Below, piece by piece: positions 1 to 7,364 of a stretch of 23,257 nt of DNA. The notes under the pieces were generated by a model, which made no database searches, was not told where the DNA came from, and saw only the letters and a program-made list of their open reading frames with translations. The DNA is from Clostridiales bacterium UBA4706 (GTDB lineage Bacteria > Bacillota > Clostridia > Oscillospirales > Oscillospiraceae), in the NCBI GenBank assembly GCA_002404605.1, contig DHKA01000085.1, forward strand, positions 1-23,257, in the 5' to 3' direction. Position numbers and translations under genes: made by a program. The first letter of the stretch is position 1. Each line of letters opens with the position of its first letter.

Positions 1-162
1 CGCGAAAAGCTCATGGAAGCGCTCTGGCAGACGGACTCTTTCGTGGACGAGAACACGCTCACCGTGAACGTCGGCCGCCTGCGCAAAAAGCTCGAAAACG
101 CGGGGCTGCACGATTTCATCACGACGAAGTTCGGCGTGGGCTACGCCGTGGGGGAAAAATGA
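1..162 (+). CDS. OmpR-family response regulator, C-terminal end (partial)
   Basis: The frame is open from base 1 and encodes the last 53 residues of a winged-helix DNA-binding domain: the recognition-helix stretch NTLTVNVGRLRKKLE, then the wing ending in TKFGVGYAV. This is the standard C-terminus of OmpR/PhoB-type response regulators. The receiver domain lies outside the window. The stop overlaps the start of the histidine kinase gene in an ATGA arrangement, so the two are translationally coupled as a two-component pair. With a BceAB-type transporter downstream, a BceR-like role in sensing peptide antibiotics is inferred. Family assignment is secure; the exact ligand is unknown. Confidence 0.93.
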   Translation, partial: REKLMEALWQTDSFVDENTLTVNVGRLRKKLENAGLHDFITTKFGVGYAVGEK

Positions 163-1148
163 AGTTGTTCGGAGAGTATCTGAAAAGCCGCCGCGGTGTG
201 CTGTTGTTCTTCGCACTGGCTGCGGTGCTGCTCGGTGTTTCGTTCGCGCTCTTCCATCTGCCGCTGCACGCCGTGGCATACCCTCTCGCGCTTTCGCTGC
301 TGCTCGGCCTTGCGGCGCTCGCGCTCGATTTCCGGCGCGTATATAAGCTCCATAAGGAGCTTTCCCAGCTTGAGACCACGGCAGCAGAGCTTATCGGCGC
401 ACTGCCGGTCTCCGAAAGCATTCCGGAGACGGACTACCGGGCAATTGTGCAGAGTCTCTGCCGCCAAAGCGCGGACGCCGCGGCGAAAGCCGCCGCCGAC
501 CGCGCCGACATGCTCGAATACTATACGCTCTGGGCGCACCAGATCAAAACGCCCATCGCGGCCATGCGTCTGCGGCTCCAGAGCGAGGACAGCGACTTTT
601 CCCGTCGCCTTCTCGCCGATCTTGGGCGCATCGAGCAGTATGTGGAAATGGTGCTCACTTACCTCCGGCTGGAGGGCGAGGGGACGGACTATGTATTCCG
701 CGAAGCGAAGCTCGACGACATCGTCCGCCCGGCGCTCCGGCGGTTTGCCGGGGAGTTTATCGCGCGTCGTCTGACGCTTGACTATACACCCACGGACGCG
801 CGCGTTCTCACGGACGAGAAGTGGCTCTCGTTCGTCATTGAGCAGGTGCTCTCGAACGCCTTGAAGTATACGCCGCAGGGCGGCGTTTCCGTATACATGG
901 AAGAGCCGAAAACGCTCTGCATCCGCGATACCGGCATCGGCATTGCGCCGGAGGACCTGCCGCGCATCTTTGAGCGCAGCTACACCGGAATGCAGGGGCG
1001 CGCAGACAGGCGCGCGAGCGGCATAGGACTGTATCTCTGCCGCCGCATCTGCCGGAATCTCGGTCACACGATCTCGGCGGAGTCGCGCCCCGGCGGGGGG
1101 ACGACCGTGCGCATTGCGCTCAAAGAAAAAAAGATCACCGTGGAATAA
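159..1148 (+). CDS. BceS-type intramembrane-sensing histidine kinase
   Basis: This 329-residue protein has two N-terminal membrane helices (about residues 12-31 and 38-58) separated by only a few residues, so it has no extracellular sensor domain. This is the intramembrane-sensing architecture of BceS/VraS-like kinases, which read the state of a partner ABC transporter. The phosphoacceptor H-box is WAHQIKTPIAAM with His127. It is followed by the N-box (EQVLSNALKYT), G1 (DTGIGI), the F-box region (IFERSYTG) and G2 (ASGIGLYLCRR) of the HATPase domain. The ATG overlaps the regulator stop by four bases. The kinase is expected to phosphorylate the upstream regulator and to be controlled by the BceAB-like transporter encoded just downstream. 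All catalytic boxes look intact. Confidence 0.93.
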   Translation: MKLFGEYLKSRRGVLLFFALAAVLLGVSFALFHLPLHAVAYPLALSLLLGLAALALDFRRVYKLHKELSQLETTAAELIGALPVSESIPETDYRAIVQSLCRQSADAAAKAAADRADMLEYYTLWAHQIKTPIAAMRLRLQSEDSDFSRRLLADLGRIEQYVEMVLTYLRLEGEGTDYVFREAKLDDIVRPALRRFAGEFIARRLTLDYTPTDARVLTDEKWLSFVIEQVLSNALKYTPQGGVSVYMEEPKTLCIRDTGIGIAPEDLPRIFERSYTGMQGRADRRASGIGLYLCRRICRNLGHTISAESRPGGGTTVRIALKEKKITVE

Positions 1149-1162
1149 CAAAAGCGCAAATG

Positions 1163-1176
1163 TGACAGAAATGTTG
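1163..1176 (+). promoter_or_regulatory. Candidate BceR-type operator upstream of the ABC transporter
   Basis: TGACA-GAAA-TGTTG lies between the kinase and the transporter. It resembles the TNACA-N4-TGTAA motif described for BceR-like regulators: the first half matches perfectly, the second half 3 of 5. A possible -10 (TATACT) lies at 1230-1235, which would put the site about 70 bp upstream of transcription start. That is a reasonable place for an activator. No good -35 is seen. This is a motif match only. Confidence 0.4.
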
Positions 1177-1194
1177 GATTTGCCGTGCGAGTGT

Positions 1195-1226
1195 AAGCCG
1201 ATCCGATGGAACGGGTCGGCTTTTTT
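1195..1226 (+). terminator. Rho-independent terminator after the two-component genes
   Basis: A 9-bp stem (AGCCGATCC pairing with GGGTCGGCT, one G-U wobble) with an 8-nt loop is followed directly by six Ts. It should end the regulator-kinase transcript and separate it from the transporter operon. The possible -10 of the transporter promoter lies just beyond the T tract. Confidence 0.75.
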
Positions 1227-1268
1227 GCTTATACTGACGCCAGAAAACGAAAGGAAGGACAAATTCTT

Positions 1269-2030
1269 ATGAGCTTACTGGAAGTTTCCGGGCTGAAAAA
1301 GGTATATAAGACCCGCTTCGGCGGCAGCGCGGTCGAAGCGCTCCGCAACGTCAATTTCTCCGTGAACGAGGGCGAGTACGTCGCCATCATGGGCGAAAGC
1401 GGCAGCGGCAAAACGACGCTTCTGAACATTCTCGCCGCGCTCGACAAACCCACCGCCGGCACGGTGCTGCTCGACGGGCGGGACTTTACCAAGATCCGCG
1501 AGAGCGACGCCGCGGCGTTCCGCCGCGACCATCTCGGGTTCGTGTTTCAGGAATTCAACCTGCTCGACACGTTCACGCTCGAGGACAACATCTATCTCCC
1601 GCTCGTCCTCGCGGGCAAAAGCTACGACGAGATCACCCGCCTCATCGACATCGCGGAAACGCTCGGCATCCGCGAGCTTTTGAAAAAGTACCCCTACGAG
1701 GTCTCCGGCGGCCAGAAGCAGCGCGCCGCCGTTGCCCGCGCGCTCATCACAAAGCCGCGCATCCTGCTGGCCGACGAGCCGACCGGCGCGCTCGACAGCA
1801 AATCCACGGACGAGCTGCTGCGTCTCTTCGGCGAGGTGAACCGCGGCGGACAGACGATCCTCATGGTCACCCACTCCGTGAAGGCCGCGAGCTGCGCCGG
1901 GCGCGTCCTCTTCATCCGCGACGGCGAGGTGTTCCACCAGCTTTACCGCGGTGACGCCACGAACGAACTCTTCTATCAGCGCATCTCCGAAACGCTCACG
2001 ATGCTCGCGGGAGGCGGTGAGGCGCGATGA
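1269..2030 (+). CDS. BceA-type ABC transporter ATP-binding protein
   Basis: This 253-residue ATPase is of the MacB/LolD/BceA class and pairs with an FtsX-type permease. Walker A is GESGSGKTT (residues 42-50), the signature is VSGGQKQR, Walker B with its extension is ILLADEPTGALD, and the H-loop His is in MVTHS. The start chosen is the ATG at 1269, which has AGGAAGG about 9 nt upstream. The frame is open further upstream to 1206, but that would begin inside the terminator hairpin. The stop overlaps the permease start (ATGA). BceAB systems remove or free cell-wall-targeting peptide antibiotics from their lipid II-cycle targets, and also signal to the BceS kinase. The adjacent kinase makes this reading strong. 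Confidence 0.93.
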   Translation: MSLLEVSGLKKVYKTRFGGSAVEALRNVNFSVNEGEYVAIMGESGSGKTTLLNILAALDKPTAGTVLLDGRDFTKIRESDAAAFRRDHLGFVFQEFNLLDTFTLEDNIYLPLVLAGKSYDEITRLIDIAETLGIRELLKKYPYEVSGGQKQRAAVARALITKPRILLADEPTGALDSKSTDELLRLFGEVNRGGQTILMVTHSVKAASCAGRVLFIRDGEVFHQLYRGDATNELFYQRISETLTMLAGGGEAR

Positions 2031-4075
2031 AAACCGCTCTCTACCCGCGTCTCGCGTGGGACGGCCTGCGCAAGAACAAGCGGCTCTTTACCCCGTATCT
2101 GCTCACCTGCATCTGCATGGTGATGATGTTTTACATTCTCTCGTTCCTCGGCTCGCCGGAGACGTGCGATCTGCTGCCGCGCGGCAAGCGCAGCGCGGGG
2201 ATGATCCTCAATCTCGGCAGCGCGGTCATTTTCGCATTTTCCGCGATTTTCCTTTACTATACCAATTCGTTCCTTGTCCGCCGCCGGACGCACGAGTTCG
2301 GCCTCTACAACGTCCTCGGCATGGGCAAGCGCAATCTTGCGCGCATCGTCACGTGGGAGAGCCTTATTACCGCGGTGCTCTCGCTCGTATTCGGTCTCGC
2401 GCTCGGCATTATCCTCTCCAAGCTCGCAGAACTCGGTCTTCTCAACATGATGGGCGGCGGCGTCAATTACCGCATCCGCATCGACGTTGATTCCCTGACG
2501 CGCACGCTCGGACTCTATGCCGTCATCTTTGCGGTCATCTGGCTCTCCACGGTCGTCCGCGTCGGGCGCAGCAGCGCCGTGGCGCTGCTGCGCAGCGAGT
2601 CAGTCGGCGAAAAACCGCCGAAGGCAAACTGGCTGCTCGGTCTCGCGGGCGTTGTGATCCTCGCCGCGGCGTACTATCTCGCCGTCAGCATCACCAATCC
2701 GCTCGACGCGATGGTGTGGTTCTTCGTGGCCGTGATCCTCGTCATCGTTGCAACCTACCTTCTCCTTATCGCGGGCAGCGTCCTGCTCTGCCGCGTGCTG
2801 CAAAAGAATAAGAAATACTACTACCGGCCGGAGCACTTCGTGTCCGTTTCCTCCATGGCCTACCGCATGAAGCGCAACGGCGCGGGCCTTGCGAGCGTGT
2901 GCATCATCGCAACGATGATTCTCGTGATGATCTCCTCTTCCTCGTGCCTCTACTTCGGCGCGGAGGACGCCGTTATGACGCGCTACCCGCGCGAGACAAA
3001 CATCATGCTCAGCGCGGAAAATACCGCGCAGCTTGAGGACGCCAATCTGAACATCTTCCGCAAGGGCATTGCGGACTATGCCGCAGAGCATGGCATTCCG
3101 GTGGAAAACGTGCAGGATTACCGCTTCATCAATGTTTCCGGTCTTTTGAACGGCGATACGGCGCAGTGCTATTACCGGCGCGCGGGCGCTTCGGTCTCGT
3201 ATGCGGACATCCGCGATTTTTATATCATCTCCGCGAAGGACTACGCGGCCGAAACGGGCGAGAGCGTGTCCCTTGCCGATGACGAGGCGCTTCTGCTGAC
3301 GAACAAGTGCTCCTATAACCGCGACACGCTGACGCTTTCTATGGAGAACGTCTCCCACACCTGGCGCGTCAAGTCCGTGCAGAACGGCTCCATCGTTCCG
3401 CCGAGCGTCGGCGGGCTCGTCGCGCAGATCACGCTCATCGTGAACGATCCGGCTTCTGCCGTCGAGGGCTTCCGCACACGGGACGAGGATGATATGGCGC
3501 TGTTGCAATTCAAGTGGATCTACGGTTTTGATACCGGTCTGGACGACGAGGCGAGCATCAACTTTGAATTTGATCTCACGAGCGCCATCGGCCAGCTTGT
3601 GCCGGAGGAGCCGGAGGATGAAAACTTTGGCTACAGCTATCTTATGACGAACTCCCGCGGGGGCGCGAGCGAGGATTTCTACGGCAGCTATGGCGCGCTC
3701 TTCTTCATCGGCATCATGCTCACGCTCGTATTCATGCTCGCGGCGGTGCTGATCCTCTACTATAAGCAGATCTCCGAGGGCTACGAGGATCAGAAACGCT
3801 TTGAGATCATGCAAAAAGTCGGCATGACGAAAAAGGAGATCCGCCGCAGCATCAACTCCCAGTTGCTGACCGTGTTCTTTCTGCCGCTGCTGCTGGCGGG
3901 CGTACACCTTGCTTTCGCCTTCCCGATGATCCGGCGGCTGCTCGAGCTGTTCTCGCTCTACAACGTCGGTCTCTTTGTTACTACCACGCTCGTGAGCTTC
4001 GGCGTGTTCGCGCTGCTCTATACGATCGTCTACCGTCTGACGGCGAAGGCGTACTACAACATCGTGAGTGCATAA
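2027..4075 (+). CDS. BceB-type FtsX-family ABC permease
   Basis: This 682-residue membrane protein has the BceB layout. An N-terminal helix and a first FtsX block come first (with the conserved RRRTHEFGLYNVLGMGKR segment). More helices follow, then a large extracellular domain (roughly residues 315-550) and a C-terminal FtsX block with EDQKRFEIMQKVGMTKKE before the last helices. The length and the roughly 230-residue external domain fit the family, in which that domain carries substrate specificity. The external domain has no cysteines or motif that would identify the peptide recognised. The start overlaps the ATPase stop, and a terminator follows. Ligand specificity cannot be read from the sequence. 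Confidence 0.92.
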   Translation: MKTALYPRLAWDGLRKNKRLFTPYLLTCICMVMMFYILSFLGSPETCDLLPRGKRSAGMILNLGSAVIFAFSAIFLYYTNSFLVRRRTHEFGLYNVLGMGKRNLARIVTWESLITAVLSLVFGLALGIILSKLAELGLLNMMGGGVNYRIRIDVDSLTRTLGLYAVIFAVIWLSTVVRVGRSSAVALLRSESVGEKPPKANWLLGLAGVVILAAAYYLAVSITNPLDAMVWFFVAVILVIVATYLLLIAGSVLLCRVLQKNKKYYYRPEHFVSVSSMAYRMKRNGAGLASVCIIATMILVMISSSSCLYFGAEDAVMTRYPRETNIMLSAENTAQLEDANLNIFRKGIADYAAEHGIPVENVQDYRFINVSGLLNGDTAQCYYRRAGASVSYADIRDFYIISAKDYAAETGESVSLADDEALLLTNKCSYNRDTLTLSMENVSHTWRVKSVQNGSIVPPSVGGLVAQITLIVNDPASAVEGFRTRDEDDMALLQFKWIYGFDTGLDDEASINFEFDLTSAIGQLVPEEPEDENFGYSYLMTNSRGGASEDFYGSYGALFFIGIMLTLVFMLAAVLILYYKQISEGYEDQKRFEIMQKVGMTKKEIRRSINSQLLTVFFLPLLLAGVHLAFAFPMIRRLLELFSLYNVGLFVTTTLVSFGVFALLYTIVYRLTAKAYYNIVSA

Positions 4076-4084
4076 TTTTTTCCA

Positions 4085-4118
4085 GAGAAGGTGGGGGCGG
4101 CTCCGCCTTCTCCTTTTT
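4085..4118 (+). terminator. Rho-independent terminator after the ABC permease
   Basis: A 10-bp stem (GAGAAGGTGG with CCGCCTTCTC, one G-U wobble) with an 8-nt loop is followed by CTTTTT. It ends the transporter operon. Confidence 0.85.
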
Positions 4119-4144
4119 AAACAAACCTTAAAGACCCCTTAATG
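4117..4144 (+). promoter_or_regulatory. Three TTAA direct repeats at 11-bp spacing (OmpR-type operator candidate)
   Basis: TTAAAC, TTAAAG and TTAATG begin at 4117, 4128 and 4139, exactly 11 bp apart, so all three lie on one face of the helix. Tandem hexamers at about one helical turn are the usual target of OmpR/PhoB-family regulators. The last repeat could overlap a -35, with a weak -10 near 4164-4169. The array sits 57 bp before the glycosyltransferase start. The regulator is unknown. Confidence 0.45.
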
Positions 4145-4200
4145 GCTTTTGCTCTGCGGTGCGTGATATCCTTGGCATCACAGGGAAAGGAGAAACCGCC

Positions 4201-5466
4201 ATGCAAACCGTAAAAATGATAAACTTCATCCTGATGTGCCTGTTTTTCGCCTGCTATATGTATCAGTTTTTGTACATACCCGTTTCGTGGCTGCCGCGGA
4301 AGCGGCGGGCGCAGGAAGTACCGCTGCACCGCTTCGCGGTCCTCATCGCCGCGTGCAACGAGGAGGCCGTCATCGGCAATCTTCTTGACAGCATCAAGAC
4401 GCAGAGCTACCCCGAACGCTTTCTCAAGGTTTTTGTCGTGGCCGACAACTGCCGCGATAAAACGGCGGAAACGGCGCGCGTCCATGGCGCGGAGGTCTAT
4501 GAGCGGCACAACGCCTCGCTTCGCGGCAAAGGCTATGCGCTCGACTTCCTCCTGCGCGAGATGGAGTGCCATGCGCACAACGAATTTGACGGCTACATTG
4601 TCCTCGACGCCGACAACGTGCTCGACCGGGATTTTGTTTTCCGCATGAACGAGACGTTTTCCGAGGGCAAGGATATCGTCACCTGCTACCGCAACTCGAA
4701 AAACTACGGCGACAACTGGATATCGGCGGGCTACGGCCTCTGGTTCCTCCGCGAATCGCGCTATCTGAACGGCGCAAGATCGCGCATCGGGTCGAGCTGC
4801 GGCGTTTCCGGCACGGGCTTTCTCTTTTCACGCACCGTGTTGGAGGAGCAGGGCGGCGGCTGGCCGTTCCACCTGCTGACCGAGGATATCGAGTTTACCA
4901 TTGAAAACGTGACGGCGGGACGGCGCGTCGGCTACTGCCCGGAGGCCGTGCTCTACGATGAGCAGCCCGTCCGCTTTAAGCAGTCCTGGGCGCAGCGTCT
5001 GCGCTGGTCGCGCGGGTATCTGCAGGTGTTCCGCAAATACGGCGGAAAGCTCCTCTCCGGCATGTTCCGCGGCAGCTTCTCCTGCTACGATATGGCGATG
5101 AGCATCATGCCCGCCGCGGTGCTCACGGGATTGAGCATCGTGGTGAATCTCGGCGCGGCGGCGATCAACGTGTTCCATTACCACGAGTGGGACGTGCTTG
5201 CCATATCAGCGCTGCAAACGGTGATGAATCTTTATCTCACGCTCTTCGTCCTCGGCGCGATCACGACCGCGACGGAATGGCGCAGCATCCACTGCGCGGC
5301 GTGGAAGAAGATCGCCTATGTGTTCACGTTCCCGGTGTTCATGCTCACGTATGTGCCGATCGTGGTGCAGTCGCTCTTCGTAACGCCCGAGTGGACGCAC
5401 ATTGACCATACCCGCGCCGTCACGGTGCAGCAGATCTGCGCGCCGGATTACCGCGACGCGGTATAA
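4201..5466 (+). CDS. Processive family 2 glycosyltransferase, membrane-bound
   Basis: The product is 421 residues. An N-terminal helix (about residues 6-24) is followed by a GT-A domain beginning FAVLIAACNEEAVIG. It carries the DxD-like pair D136/D138 (LDADN), the acceptor-site motif TED (D229) and the QxxRW-type motif QRLRW (Q265-W269). At least three more membrane helices follow. TED plus QxxRW marks processive beta-glycosyltransferases of the cellulose synthase/hyaluronan synthase/PgaC type. The product is therefore probably an extracellular or cell-surface polysaccharide, but the sugar cannot be read. The ATG at 4201 has GGGAAAGGAG about 7 nt upstream; the frame opens earlier at 4159 without a ribosome binding site. 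It appears to be transcribed alone, with a terminator on each side. Confidence 0.9.
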   Translation: MQTVKMINFILMCLFFACYMYQFLYIPVSWLPRKRRAQEVPLHRFAVLIAACNEEAVIGNLLDSIKTQSYPERFLKVFVVADNCRDKTAETARVHGAEVYERHNASLRGKGYALDFLLREMECHAHNEFDGYIVLDADNVLDRDFVFRMNETFSEGKDIVTCYRNSKNYGDNWISAGYGLWFLRESRYLNGARSRIGSSCGVSGTGFLFSRTVLEEQGGGWPFHLLTEDIEFTIENVTAGRRVGYCPEAVLYDEQPVRFKQSWAQRLRWSRGYLQVFRKYGGKLLSGMFRGSFSCYDMAMSIMPAAVLTGLSIVVNLGAAAINVFHYHEWDVLAISALQTVMNLYLTLFVLGAITTATEWRSIHCAAWKKIAYVFTFPVFMLTYVPIVVQSLFVTPEWTHIDHTRAVTVQQICAPDYRDAV

Positions 5467-5471
5467 AGCCC

Positions 5472-5511
5472 AAAGCCCGCTCTTGTCCTTCACAGACGTG
5501 ATCGGGCTTTT
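5472..5511 (+). terminator. Terminator after the GT2 gene
   Basis: AAAGCCCG pairs with CGGGCTTT across 23 nt that contain a further small hairpin (TCAC/GTGA). The tail is short (TTTT). A moderate terminator candidate at the end of the glycosyltransferase gene. Confidence 0.55.
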
Positions 5512-5534
5512 ATGATATGAGTAGACAACCGCAA

Positions 5535-5540
5535 TATAAT
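5535..5540 (+). promoter_or_regulatory. Consensus -10 box (TATAAT) upstream of the phosphodiester glycosidase
   Basis: A perfect TATAAT lies 32 bp before the start codon. No clear TTGACA-like -35 is found at 16-18 bp spacing, so the promoter may be weak or activator-dependent. Confidence 0.45.
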
Positions 5541-5572
5541 GCGGTAAAATATCCGCCGCAGGGGGATGAGCT

Positions 5573-6529
5573 ATGAAAACGCGAAATAAACGCCGCGCTC
5601 TTGCCGGAGCGCTGACGGATATCGTCCTCGCTGCGGCGATCCTGCTCGCGTTTGCGTTCTTCCACCATGGGAGAATATATCTTCTGGGGCAGGGCTTTGT
5701 GGAGACCCCGGCGGCGACGGCGCAGCCCGCGGCCGCGGTATCGCCGCAGCCGACGCCCGAAACGGAAGCGCCGGAAGAGACGCCGGCCTCTGACGGCCCC
5801 TTCACCGACGGGGCGGTGGAGCAGACGGAAAATTCCTACCGCAGCGCCAATGTCAGCGTGAGCTGGACGAGGCATGAGGACAACTCGGCCGACGGGCTCG
5901 TTGTGTACTATATTGCGGATATTTATCTCCGCTCGAGCGAGTATCTGCGCACGGCGTATGTGACGAACGGCTACCGGAGCGTGCACGATATGGCGGCGGA
6001 GTCCAACGCCATTCTCGCCATCGACGGGGACTATGCCTTCTCGCGGGAGTATGGGCCGATCGTGCGAAACGGCGAACTTCTCCGCGATACGGGATTTGAC
6101 GATATCCTTGTTTATTATACGGACGGCTCCATGAAGATCTTCCGCGGCGATGCTTTTGATATGGATGCGGAGATGGAAAAGGGCGCAGTGCAGGTGTGGT
6201 CGTTCGGCCCTTCGCTGCTGGATGCGGAGGGAAAGGGCATCGAACGCTTCAATACGAACATCGCCGGAGTGAACCCGCGCGCGGCGCTCGGGTACTATGA
6301 GTCGGGGCATTACTGCTTCGTCGTCGTGGACGGGCGCGGAGAGGGCGGTTCGCGCGGCTATAAGCTCGCGGAGTTCTCCCGGCTTTTTGAAGATCTCGGC
6401 TGCACGCTTGCCTATAACTTCGATGGCGGAAAGTCCGCCGTTATGGTCTGGGACGGGGACACGACCGTGAATCAGCCCGCCGGGGGCGGACGGAACGTGA
6501 CGGATATTCTCTACATCGCAAAGGAGTGA
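5573..6529 (+). CDS. Membrane-anchored phosphodiester glycosidase (NAGPA-like domain)
   Basis: The protein has 318 residues. A basic N-terminus and one membrane helix (about residues 18-36) are followed by a Pro/Ala/Thr/Glu-rich linker (about 42-75), then a phosphodiester glycosidase domain related to human NAGPA, the uncovering enzyme. Family hallmarks seen are the IDGDY segment (residues 150-154), VVDGRG in the middle, and the terminal NFDGGKSAVM (from N282) followed by an NQPAGGGRNVTDIL ending. Members cleave GlcNAc-1-phosphodiesters. In bacteria they are placed outside the membrane and probably act on wall teichoic acid or capsule-linked sugars. GGGGAT precedes the ATG. It heads a three-gene operon. 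The natural substrate is not known. Confidence 0.85.
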   Translation: MKTRNKRRALAGALTDIVLAAAILLAFAFFHHGRIYLLGQGFVETPAATAQPAAAVSPQPTPETEAPEETPASDGPFTDGAVEQTENSYRSANVSVSWTRHEDNSADGLVVYYIADIYLRSSEYLRTAYVTNGYRSVHDMAAESNAILAIDGDYAFSREYGPIVRNGELLRDTGFDDILVYYTDGSMKIFRGDAFDMDAEMEKGAVQVWSFGPSLLDAEGKGIERFNTNIAGVNPRAALGYYESGHYCFVVVDGRGEGGSRGYKLAEFSRLFEDLGCTLAYNFDGGKSAVMVWDGDTTVNQPAGGGRNVTDILYIAKE

Positions 6530-6535
6530 CCGCCG

Positions 6536-6727
6536 GTGAAATTCCGAAATATACTCTCGCACCTGACGGCGGCGCTCGCGCTCGCCGCGGCGGTGATACT
6601 GGTGATCGACCTGTTCTTCAACAGCGCCATGTACCTCACCGCGGGCCATGAGTTTAAATATCTGTGTCTGGCGCTCTGCGCGTGCGCTCTCGTGTGCGCC
6701 ATACTGCAAAGGAGAGAAAATAAATGA
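6536..6727 (+). CDS. Small two-helix membrane protein of unknown function
   Basis: This 63-residue protein starts with GTG. AAGGAG, which overlaps the stop region of the preceding gene, lies 9 nt upstream and supports this start. Nearly the whole protein is hydrophobic, in two stretches (about residues 10-32 and 40-58), the second with several cysteines, and it ends in a charged ERRENK... tail. I do not recognise the family. It lies 6 nt after the glycosidase stop and overlaps the next gene's ATG by four bases, so the three genes are probably co-translated. Confidence 0.7.
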   Translation: MKFRNILSHLTAALALAAAVILVIDLFFNSAMYLTAGHEFKYLCLALCACALVCAILQRRENK

Positions 6728-7200
6728 AGCTCTATTTCAAGCAGCGGTTTTTCTCGTGGTTCGACAGCTACGATATTTACGACGCCTCCACCGGCGCGAC
6801 GGCCTTCACCGTGGAAGGGAAGCTCGCGTGGGGACACTGCCTGCACATTCTCGACCCGCGCGGGCAGCACATCGCCACGGTGAAGGAGCGCGTGCTGACG
6901 TTCCTGCCAAAGTTTGAGCTCTATGTCGGCGAGCGGTATATCGGCGAGATCCGCAAGGAATTTACGCTCTTCCGCCCGGCATTCGCGCTCGATTTCAACG
7001 GCTGGCGCGTGCAGGGCAGCTTTCTGGAGTGGGACTATACGATCGAGGACGCGGCGGGCCGCACCGTCGCGCGCATATCCAAGGAGCTTCTTCACTGGAC
7101 GGACACCTATACCATCGACGTGCCGGACGCAGGGGACGCGCTGTGCGCGCTCATGGTGGTCCTCGCCATCGACGCCGAAAAATGCTCGCGCGGCGGCTGA
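6724..7200 (+). CDS. LURP-one-related (YxjI/Tubby-C-like) protein
   Basis: The 158-residue protein matches the LURP-one-related fold. A repeating two-strand pattern (FDSYDIYDASTGATAFTVEG, LHILDPRGQHIATVKE, YTIEDAAGRTVARISKE) is followed by DTYTIDVPDAGDALCALMVVLAID, a characteristic C-terminal helix. Members form a 12-stranded barrel around a central hydrophobic helix, as in Tubby and phospholipid scramblases. Bacterial versions (YxjI) have no firm function and may bind lipids or membranes. AAAGGAGAG precedes the ATG, which overlaps the upstream small membrane protein. The family is confident, the role unknown. Confidence 0.85.
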   Translation: MKLYFKQRFFSWFDSYDIYDASTGATAFTVEGKLAWGHCLHILDPRGQHIATVKERVLTFLPKFELYVGERYIGEIRKEFTLFRPAFALDFNGWRVQGSFLEWDYTIEDAAGRTVARISKELLHWTDTYTIDVPDAGDALCALMVVLAIDAEKCSRGG

Positions 7201-7230
7201 ATGAACGCCCGTAAAACGGATAAACTCTCC

Positions 7231-7256
7231 GCCCGTGAGCCGACCGGCTCACGGGC
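7231..7256 (+). terminator. Strong hairpin after the LURP-one-like gene
   Basis: GCCCGTGAGCC and GGCTCACGGGC form an 11-bp perfect stem with a GACC loop. No T tract follows (GTGTTCC), so it is a weak intrinsic terminator or a transcript-stabilising structure at the operon end. Confidence 0.5.
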
Positions 7257-7283
7257 GTGTTCCGTTCCGGCAAAAACTGGCGG

Positions 7284-7312
7284 TTGACGAGGCCTGTACG
7301 GGGTGTTAGGAT
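7284..7312 (+). promoter_or_regulatory. Sigma-A-type promoter of the dockerin/cohesin operon
   Basis: TTGACG (7284-7289) and TAGGAT (7307-7312) are separated by exactly 17 bp. Transcription should start near 7318-7320, about 46 bp before the ATG. Each hexamer has one or two departures from consensus. Confidence 0.65.
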
Positions 7313-7315
7313 ATG

Positions 7316-7330
7316 GTTACAAATTGTAAC
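7316..7330 (+). promoter_or_regulatory. Perfect palindrome GTTACAA-A-TTGTAAC at the predicted transcription start
   Basis: A 7+1+7 inverted repeat directly follows the -10 box and covers the predicted start site. This is a classic position for a repressor operator. Each arm is also a TGTAAC, matching a WalR half-site (TGTWAH), but here the arms are inverted rather than directly repeated. An mRNA 5' hairpin is an alternative. The binding protein is unknown. Confidence 0.5.
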
Positions 7331-7364
7331 ATTTCAAAACACGGCCGGAGAGGAGAGGAAAGCC

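Noticed and set aside
1206..1268. Upstream extension of the BceA-type ATPase
   Set aside because: It would start inside the terminator hairpin. The ATG at 1269 has a good ribosome binding site and matches the family N-terminus.
2600..3907. A 435-codon minus-strand frame inside the ABC permease
   Set aside because: It is the antisense shadow of a well-supported FtsX-type permease; the His/Arg-rich product matches no family I know.
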